Shown here: positions 34,946 to 42,800 of the stretch, piece after piece
How positions within the stretch are numbered: the first letter of the stretch is position 1
Layout: each line of letters begins with the position of its first letter
Origin: Helcococcus sueciensis DSM 17243
GTDB taxonomy: Bacteria > Bacillota > Clostridia > Tissierellales > Peptoniphilaceae
NCBI RefSeq assembly: GCF_000423145.1
Contig: NZ_KE383981.1
Location: 8,013-52,383 of the forward strand
Length of the DNA stretch: 44,371 nucleotides
Direction: 5' to 3'
Notes under the pieces: model-generated
What the model saw: the letters and a program-made list of their open reading frames with translations, nothing else
What the model was told of the DNA's origin: nothing
Database searches by the model: none
Program-made: the position numbers and the translations under genes

Positions 34946-36754
34946 ATGGAAGATAATATTATAAAAGTTACATTACTTTGTACAAGTGATGTGCATGGCT
35001 TTTATATTCCGTGGGATTATTCAAAAGATGAAGAGGTTCCGCTCGGAGGACTGAGTAGAATCAGTACTATTGTAAAGAATATAAGAAAAGAAAATCCCCA
35101 TACTGTCTTAATAGACAATGGGGATTTAATTCAAGGAAATAGTGCGGAATTCTTTTTGTTAGATGATAAATATCCAGGAATTGAAGCTATAAATGAGATG
35201 GATTATGAAATATATAATATGGGGAATCATGAGTTCAATTTTGGAATGGACCATTTAATTCATGTTGTGAGTCAATTTAGAGGAGTTTCCATGATGGGAA
35301 ATCTCTATCGTAAGAAAAATAGAATGCGATTTATGAATGGAGTTTATTACAAGAATATAAGTGGTTTAAGAATTGGGTTCATTAGTTTAAACACACCTTT
35401 AGTTAGAACTTTTGAAGCTAAGAGAGGGAATCTAAAAAACTATGATGTCACCGATGCAGAATATGAATTAAAATTGCTTCTTGAAGATGTAGGAGAAGTA
35501 GATGCTTTAATCGGACTTTTTCATATGGGGGATTTTAATGAAAATGATATACCATTTACTGGTGTTACTGATTTATTAACGAAAGTAGAAGGTGCAGAAA
35601 AGATAGATGCAGTATTTGGTGGTCATATGCATCAGTTTGTTAATACAAAAATTAATAATACGTATTTCTTGGAACCAGGAGCATTTGGTAGAGGACTTGG
35701 AAGATACGATTTATATTTTGATAAAAATAAAAATCTTATTAAAATTGAACCTTCTATTATTAAAATTGATTCATCTATTGAAAGAGATAAACAAATAGAG
35801 GATTTACTCAAGGTATATCATAAAGAGTTGCGAGATTATATAAATGAACCTGTGGGATATTTGACTTCACCTTTATATGAAAAAGATCAAATTAAAGGTA
35901 TAAGTCAGACGAGAGTTGCTGATACTAAAATTACAAATTTTTTCACAGATGTATTACATAATTACTCAACAGGAGATGTAGTAGCATTACATTTTGATAA
36001 TTTTTGGCCAGAAATTAATGATCTTGTTGTAAGGCGTAAGGATATATTCAATGCATATCGATATGCAGGAGGAGAAATTACAGACTATGAAATAACAGGC
36101 GAAGATTTGTGGAAATATATGGAATGGTCTGCAGCTTTTTACAATCAAGCAAAACGAGGAGATGTAAATATATCTTTTAATCCTAAAAGAACATCTTCAA
36201 AATATTCAACTCTTGATTTATTTGGGAATATTAAATACGAAATTGATATAACAAGAGAAGAAGGATCAAGAATCCAAAATGTTAGATATATGGATGGAAC
36301 TGCAATTAATTTAAGAGACGATATTACAATAGGTATGAATAAATATAGAATGGACTTTCTTACATCTGTAAATGGTCCGCTTTCTGGGAAAAAATTTGAT
36401 TTTGTATGGTCATCAATTAAAGCAAAGGAATTAAATGTTAAAGGAAATATTCGTAATTTAGCTATAAAATATATTCAAGAGTTACCACAGAGTACTTATA
36501 CACCAAAAGATAATAAAAATTGGAAAATAATAAGATATGATGATTATAGTGAATACATTGAAAAAGCTATAGAATTAATAAATGATGATAAACTATTATT
36601 ATACAGAACAGATGAAGGATTAGTTGACTTAAATAGATCTTTAAATATTTTTGATAATCTCGAAGATTTTCAATTAGAAAGATTGTCAGAATTTTATGAT
36701 TTACAGGGAGAGACTTTATTAAAGAATATATTAGAAATTATAATGAATTTATAA
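34946..36754 (+). CDS. 5'-nucleotidase / 2',3'-cyclic phosphodiesterase-type metallophosphatase
   Basis: A 602-residue two-domain enzyme of the UshA/CpdB/YfkN group. The calcineurin-like metallophosphatase domain carries the five metal motifs: TSDVHGF, DNGDLIQGN, NMGNHEFNFG, LFHMGD and GGHMHQF. A C-terminal 5'-nucleotidase domain follows (about 320-520, VADTKITNFFTDVL, ITGEDLWKYMEWS). Most relatives are secreted; this one has no signal peptide or sorting motif, so it should act in the cytoplasm on nucleotides or cyclic phosphates. AGAGG precedes ATG 34946. Last in the operon. Confidence 0.9.
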   Translation: MEDNIIKVTLLCTSDVHGFYIPWDYSKDEEVPLGGLSRISTIVKNIRKENPHTVLIDNGDLIQGNSAEFFLLDDKYPGIEAINEMDYEIYNMGNHEFNFGMDHLIHVVSQFRGVSMMGNLYRKKNRMRFMNGVYYKNISGLRIGFISLNTPLVRTFEAKRGNLKNYDVTDAEYELKLLLEDVGEVDALIGLFHMGDFNENDIPFTGVTDLLTKVEGAEKIDAVFGGHMHQFVNTKINNTYFLEPGAFGRGLGRYDLYFDKNKNLIKIEPSIIKIDSSIERDKQIEDLLKVYHKELRDYINEPVGYLTSPLYEKDQIKGISQTRVADTKITNFFTDVLHNYSTGDVVALHFDNFWPEINDLVVRRKDIFNAYRYAGGEITDYEITGEDLWKYMEWSAAFYNQAKRGDVNISFNPKRTSSKYSTLDLFGNIKYEIDITREEGSRIQNVRYMDGTAINLRDDITIGMNKYRMDFLTSVNGPLSGKKFDFVWSSIKAKELNVKGNIRNLAIKYIQELPQSTYTPKDNKNWKIIRYDDYSEYIEKAIELINDDKLLLYRTDEGLVDLNRSLNIFDNLEDFQLERLSEFYDLQGETLLKNILEIIMNL

Positions 36755-36761
36755 GAATTTT

Positions 36762-36806
36762 AAAAAGTTCCAATTTGAATTAATGATTCAAATTGGAACT
36801 TTTTTA
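36762..36806. terminator. Strong bidirectional terminator after the metallophosphatase gene
   Basis: A perfect 18-bp stem (36762-36779 with 36787-36804), loop of 7 bases, with A5 at one end and T6 at the other. It can also serve the convergent zip gene ending at 36897. Confidence 0.95.
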
Positions 36807-36896
36807 GTTATAATTTCCTACAAAAAGTATATTAAATTTTTATAATTTTATATTTGCTATAAAAGTTATATCCTAAAAAAATTATTTTTCTTAAAT

Positions 36897-37713
36897 TTAA
36901 CCTAAAGCTACGTCAAGCACCATCATAATACAAAAACCGACTAAAAAGCCCATTGTTGCGATATCTGTAAATTTAGAGCCTTGTGATTCTGGTATTAATT
37001 CTTCTACTACTACAAATAACATTGCACCAGCTGCAAAAGATAGAGCATAAGGTAGTAGTGCTGTTACTAAAGTTACTGCAAATGCTCCAAATGCAGCGCC
37101 AAAAGGTTCAACTAATGCAGATATATGCGCCATATGGAATGCATATTTTCTAGATTTACCTCCTGCTCTTATTGGAAGTGATAATGCAGAACCTTCAGGT
37201 ATATTTTGTATACCAATACCTATTGTAAGCGCTAAAGCTCCTGTTATACTCGCGCTTGAAACATTCATTGCTGCAGCTGCCCAAGCTACACCTATAGCCA
37301 TACCTTCAGGGATGTTATGAATAGTAACTGCTAAAAATAGCATATTGGTTCTACCAATTTTTTCTATTTCTTTATTGTCTGAATCTCCATGATCTTCATT
37401 CAAGTGTAAATGTGGAACTATTATATCAAGTAATCTAAGAAAAACTCCTCCCAATAAAAAACCTATTAGTACTGGCAACCAATCAGGTAAGGGACTTTGT
37501 TTTGCAAATTCAAGTGCAGGGTCAAGTAAAGACCAAAATGCGGCTGCTGTCATTATTCCTGCAGCTAACCCTTGCATAATTGCAAGAAATTTTTCATTTA
37601 TATTTTTAACAAAAAAAAACAACTGAAGAACCAGCTACTGTACAAAGCCATGTAAATATTCCAGCTAATAATGCTTGAATTATTGGGCTTTGTTCAACGA
37701 ACCAATAATACAT
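36897..37713 (-). CDS. ZIP-family metal transporter (GufA-like), frame interrupted at a T9 tract
   Basis: A zinc/divalent-metal transporter with about eight hydrophobic helices. Metal-site motifs are HNIPEGMAIGV and QNIPEGSALSLP, as in the GufA subgroup, and a His/Asp-rich loop (HLHLNEDHGDSD) lies between TM3 and TM4. The genuine start is the ATG at 37713, with AAGGAG upstream. It gives MYYWFVEQSPIIQALLAGIFTW..., but this frame stops after 35 codons just past a run of nine T (minus strand, 37611-37619). The remaining 240 residues continue in another frame. With eight T (or eleven) the protein would be a continuous 271-272 residues of normal family length. Sequencing error, phase variation or slippage are all possible. 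Confidence 0.85.
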
Positions 37714-37740
37714 AATAAACTCCTTTATTTATTTATAAAA

Positions 37741-37790
37741 ATTAAGTATAATATATATATTATAATAAGATATTATAACATAACGGAGGT
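37741..37790. promoter_or_regulatory. AT-rich divergent promoter region, zip / M3 peptidase
   Basis: Several TATAAT-like boxes occur on both strands within the palindromic AT run around 37746-37775, between the zip start (37713) and the peptidase ribosome site. Individual -35 boxes cannot be assigned. Confidence 0.4.
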
Positions 37791-37794
37791 AAAA

Positions 37795-39492
37795 ATGAAA
37801 CTTAATGAACTAGAATATAAAAGACCAGATTATGATAAAACTATCGAAAATCTTAATTCTAAACTAGATCTTGCTGAAAAAGCTGAAACATTAGATGAAT
37901 ATTTACAAGCATTAGTAGAATATGAAGAAATAATTGAAGTGGTTCTTTCAATGGGAACAATTTCATACATTAGAAATTCAATAAATACAAGAGATGAATT
38001 TTATGAGAAAGAAGTAGAATCATTTGATGAATTCTATCCAAGATTATCTCAAGTAAATAATAGATTACAAAATATCAGATTGAATTCAGAGTTTAGGGCT
38101 GCTTATGAGGGGCAATTTGGTAAAAATATTCTTTTAACTGATGAACTTCAAAAAGATATTTTTAAACCAGAAATTATGGAAGACAGAGTTAAGGAAGCAA
38201 AACTTACTAATGAATATCAAAAACTAATGGGTACAGCTCAAATAGATTTTGATGGAAAGAAATTAAACTTATCACAAATGGCGCCATATACACAATCTGA
38301 AGATAGAGAAACTAGAAGAAAAGCTTCTATGGCTATTTCAAACTGGTTTAGTGAGAGACAAGAAGATTTTGATAGAATTTATGATGAACTTGTTAAAATA
38401 CGTCATGAAATAGCTAGAAAGCTTGGTTTCGAATCATATTTAGAAGTTGCATATAGAGGGTTTGGTAGAACTGATTGGAATAGAGAAGATGCTAAGAAAT
38501 ATAGAGATTTAATAGTGAAATATATTGTTCCATTAGCACAAAAGTTTTATGATGAGCAAAAAGAAAGAATTGGAATTTCAGATTTTAAATATTATGATGT
38601 TCCATTTAAGTTTAAATCAGGAAATCCAACACCAAAAGGAAATGAAAAAGAGCTTGTAAAAGAAGCTCAAAAAATGTACAAAGAATTATCTGAAGAAACA
38701 GAAATATTCTTTAATGAAATGATTGAAAGTGAAATGATGGATTTAGAATCAAAAGATGGTAAAGCTCCAGGTGGATATATGACATATATTCCTACCGCTA
38801 GACTTCCATTTATATTCGCAAACTTCAACGGTACTAGTCATGATGCAGATGTTCTAACACATGAAGCAGGTCACGCATTCCAAGGATATTTAGTTAGAGA
38901 TGTATATCCAGGAGAATTAAGAGACGCTTGTATGGAAATCATGGAAACTCATTCTATGTCAATGGAATACTTTACTCATCCATGGATGGAATCATTTTTC
39001 AAAGAAGATACTGAAAAATATTATTACAATCATGTCGTTGATTCCCTACAATTTTTACCATATGGTGCATCAATAGATGAATTCCAAGAATGGGTATATG
39101 ACAATCCAGAAGCTTCACCAAAAGAGAGAAATAAAAAATTTAGAGAAATTGAAAAGAAATATTCACCACATATAGATTATGCTGATGATAAATATCAAGA
39201 AGAAGGTGGAAGATGGCAAAGACAAATGCATGTATATCAATCACCATTCTATTACCTGGATTATACAATAGCTCAATTGAATGCTTTCCAATTCTTCGTG
39301 CTTGATCTTGAAAATCATGAAGATGCATGGGAGAAATATTTAGAATTATGCATAATGGGTGGAAAATATGGTACAAAAGAAACTATTGAAAAAGTAGGTC
39401 TAAAAGTGCCATTTGAAGAAGAAACATTCAAATTTATTGTTCCAAAATTAGAAGAATATTTAGACAATTTAGATCATAATAAAATAGTTTAG
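37795..39492 (+). CDS. M3-family oligoendopeptidase
   Basis: A 565-residue zinc metallopeptidase of the M3 family (pepF/M3 group). The zinc motif HEAGH (His356, Glu357, His360) is in LTHEAGHAFQGYLV, and the third ligand glutamate lies in ACMEIMETHSMSMEYF. ATG 37795 follows CGGAGG; the frame is open upstream to 37675 but that extension is AT-rich noise overlapping the zip start. There is no signal peptide. It is monocistronic and ends in its own terminator. Probably involved in intracellular peptide turnover together with PepF and PepC. Confidence 0.95.
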   Translation: MKLNELEYKRPDYDKTIENLNSKLDLAEKAETLDEYLQALVEYEEIIEVVLSMGTISYIRNSINTRDEFYEKEVESFDEFYPRLSQVNNRLQNIRLNSEFRAAYEGQFGKNILLTDELQKDIFKPEIMEDRVKEAKLTNEYQKLMGTAQIDFDGKKLNLSQMAPYTQSEDRETRRKASMAISNWFSERQEDFDRIYDELVKIRHEIARKLGFESYLEVAYRGFGRTDWNREDAKKYRDLIVKYIVPLAQKFYDEQKERIGISDFKYYDVPFKFKSGNPTPKGNEKELVKEAQKMYKELSEETEIFFNEMIESEMMDLESKDGKAPGGYMTYIPTARLPFIFANFNGTSHDADVLTHEAGHAFQGYLVRDVYPGELRDACMEIMETHSMSMEYFTHPWMESFFKEDTEKYYYNHVVDSLQFLPYGASIDEFQEWVYDNPEASPKERNKKFREIEKKYSPHIDYADDKYQEEGGRWQRQMHVYQSPFYYLDYTIAQLNAFQFFVLDLENHEDAWEKYLELCIMGGKYGTKETIEKVGLKVPFEEETFKFIVPKLEEYLDNLDHNKIV

Positions 39493-39542
39493 TATAATGA
39501 TATAAAGTATAGTTTTTAAAACTTTATTAAAATATCAAAGTG

Positions 39543-39574
39543 AAAGGGTCAAATATATATTTGGCTCTTTTTAT
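39543..39574 (+). terminator. Terminator after the M3 peptidase gene
   Basis: A 13-bp stem with two G-U pairs (39543-39555 with 39558-39570) and a T-rich 3' tail, 50 bases after the stop codon. Confidence 0.85.
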
Positions 39575-39723
39575 TATATAGAATTCTATATTTAGTTTAT
39601 TTTCAATATGAAAACAAAAACAATATTAACAAATTGTAACATTTATTATTCCAGAAAACTATAAATTAATAAAAAGAAAAAAAATCTAAATTTTTATAAT
39701 TGTGAAAATAAGTGCGGATAACC

Positions 39724-39745
39724 GTTTTCATAAGAAAACATTTTC
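39724..39745. promoter_or_regulatory. Overlapping palindromes upstream of the GH85-GH20 gene
   Basis: GTTTTC-ATAA-GAAAAC (39724-39739) is a perfect inverted repeat. Its right arm also pairs with the next bases as GAAAA-CA-TTTTC (39734-39745). Together with the following TATAAT (39800-39805) it could be an operator of the glycosidase gene. The rest of the 39575-39844 gap holds only AT-rich sequence and the AGGAGG at about 39834-39839. Confidence 0.4.
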
Positions 39746-39844
39746 ATGATATTTTAACATAGCAGATGATTTAGATTATGGTTTCTAATTTGTTTCAAAT
39801 ATAATGAGTTTGGGAGAAAACATATTCATATTGAGGAGGTATAT

Positions 39845-42800
39845 ATGATTTTTAAATCAGACAGTAAGAAAAAGTTTCTAAAAAAAGCTTTGGCATTTGT
39901 TTTGGGTGCGACAATAGCATTAAACCCTATGACTTATGTATTTGCACAAGAAAATGCTACTGAAAACACATCAAGCATCGACCCTGTTGTGCAGAAAAAA
40001 GCTTCTTTAAAACCAAGAGGATTAAGGTTAAATTTAGATAGTATTCCAGAATGGGATCCTGCGAATTTACCAAATGATGAACTTAATAGAGGTTCAGTTC
40101 CTTTAAAAGAAAGAGTTAAGGGTTCACCAATTAATGAATATGCAAGTAGTGAAGGTGAAATTTTATCATTGGCATACTTGCTAGGTAACAATTACTCCAA
40201 ATATTCATCAGTAGGTGATTATGAATTTAATGTAAACACATTTGATATGTGGCAATATGTAGGAACACAAGTATTTTGGGATGGAGCTGTACCTACACCT
40301 GACGTAATAGATGCTGCTCATAAAAATGGTGTTCCAATATTAGGTACATTATTCTTTAATTGGTCTGGATCTGCTTCAGATAATGAAATATTTGCTAAGT
40401 TTTTACAAAAAGATAGTGATGGAAAATATCCAGCTGCAAGAAAATTAGCTGAAATTGCAAAACACTATGGTTTTGATGGTTATTTCTTCAACCAAGAAAC
40501 TACAGGATATGCAACAGGTGGAAAATCACAAGAATTAAAAGATTTTATACTTGAAATGAAGGCACACGGTGAAAGTATTGGTCAACCATTAATAATTTCA
40601 TTTTATGATGCAATGGCTAACAATGGATATAGAGCGCATTATGACTCTATAAATAGTGCGAATGATATATGGATGAAGAAAACAGAAGATGGAAGAATCG
40701 CTGTAGACCAATTTTTTGCTAACTTTAACTGGTACACTAATAAAATAAATAGTTCAAAAGAACATATGGAATCAATTGATAGATCACCATTTGATTTTTA
40801 TGCTGGATTTGAACTGCAAAAAGATATAACTTATACAAAAAAAGGTAATAGACCGGCATTATTAGGAGATGATAATAAATTAAAAGTATCAATTGGTTTA
40901 TTCATACCAGATACTATCAATGGTGAAGCTAAAACAGAAGAAGGCTTACATGACGCTATAAATAAATTCTGGACAGGAGAAAATAGAAATCCTGCAACGA
41001 TTAATGACGCTCCAAATGTATACAATGGTATGGCAAGATATGTTGTAGATACAACACCTATATTAGAACCTAATTTCTATACATCATTCAATACTGGACA
41101 TGGTAGACATTGGTTCAAAGATGGTAATAAAGTTGTAACACAAGATTGGAACTCAAGATCAGTTCAAGACGTATTACCAACATGGACATGGTGGACAAAT
41201 ACAGATAAAGGACAACCATTAAATGCGTATTATGACTTTGAGGATGCTTATAATGGTGGTTCTTCAGTTAAATTATATGGAAAGATAGATGAATGGTCAT
41301 ATCATGAAGTAAATCTTTTTGCAACAAAATTCAAACCTCAAAATGACACATTCTTAGATATAACATATAAAGGTGGACAAGGCGCAAGCTTAAATTTAAC
41401 AGTTAATTTAGATGAAAATTATGCTCCTTCAGCTGTTAGAGAACTTAGATTAATTCCTTCAGAAGAAGATAAATGGGAAACAGTTAGATTAGATTTATCT
41501 CAATTTGCAGGAGAAACAATATATAGTATTGGACTAAAAATAGAAAATACTGCTGGTAATAAAGATTATAAATTAAATCTTGGTGAATTAGTAATAGGAA
41601 ATAGTGATGCTAAATTAAATGCTCCACAAAACTTTAAAGTTGATGAACAAGCGGTTCATACAGGAACTGAAGCTGAAGCTATAGTATCATTCGATAAAGT
41701 TGAAGGTGCATATAGATATGATGTATATAAAGAAACAGAAAATGGTGAAGAATGGTTATTCTCATCATCAAATAATAATATTTATTTACCAAAATTATCA
41801 AGATCTATAGATTCAAATGAAACTGTTCAAAAATTAAAAGTTTATGCAGTTGCTGAAAATGGAAAATATTCAGAAGCTGCTACTACAGAATTTGATTGTG
41901 GATTTGCAGCATCTGATACTACACTTGCAAAAGATAAATATAGAAATATAACACCAGAAGCGAAACTAATAAGTACTGATAATGAATCTAAAGCGAAAAT
42001 TATTAATGATACTTTAGTAGACTTAACTGATAAATGGTGGAATCCAGGTCCTGACAATACAATAATAGAATTTGAGGAACCTAGAACTGTTAAAAGATGG
42101 GTAATTGAACATGCAGGTCATGCTGGTGAATCATATAATGATGGAGCGATGAACGCTGCTAATTATAGTTTGGATTATTGGGATGAAGATTCACAAAGCT
42201 GGAAAACAGCTGAAGATGTAGTAGGCAATATTTATCACGTTGATGATAGAATATTACCTGAACCTGTAACAGCTAAAAGATGGAGATTAAATGTAACAAA
42301 AGTAGATAATGGAACACCTTGGGGTGGTTTGAGAATATACAATTGGAAGATGTATGAAGAATTAGATACAGAATCTGATAATATTCCTATGACATCTGCA
42401 GAAATTGTACATCAAAAAGATGACTTATATGCTATAAAATTCAATAAAGAAAAATTATCAAGATTTTATAGACAAAAAATGTCTGATTTTACAATAAGAG
42501 TATACAGAGATGCAGAAGCTACAGATTTAATAGCTGAAAAAGTGTTTGATGAAAATGGATACGCAGTATTCACAGATGTTAAGCTAGAAGGTGATAAAGG
42601 AAGTGTATTCTATCGTACACAAGAAGAAGGTAAAGAAGAATCAAACATATTAGCATTATCATATGTTAATAGTGATAATTCAGTAGAAGAACCAGAGGAT
42701 GAAGTACTTCCAAATCCATTTGGTGATGAAAAAGCAAAAATTGTTTCTTTAGATGCTGGTAGAAAATACTTCTCAGTAAAAGATATAAAACAAATCATAG

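Noticed and set aside
37675-37794. A 40-residue N-terminal extension of the M3 peptidase
   Set aside because: It overlaps the zip start, is AT-rich with no ribosome site, and a CGGAGG lies right before ATG 37795.
39715-39731. Catabolite-response element upstream of the GH85-GH20 gene
   Set aside because: Only the right half fits; the left half lacks the required TG, so it is not called as a cre site.
39934-42798. Several minus-strand frames of 60-85 codons
   Set aside because: They lie inside the long GH85-GH20 gene, without ribosome sites or recognisable products.
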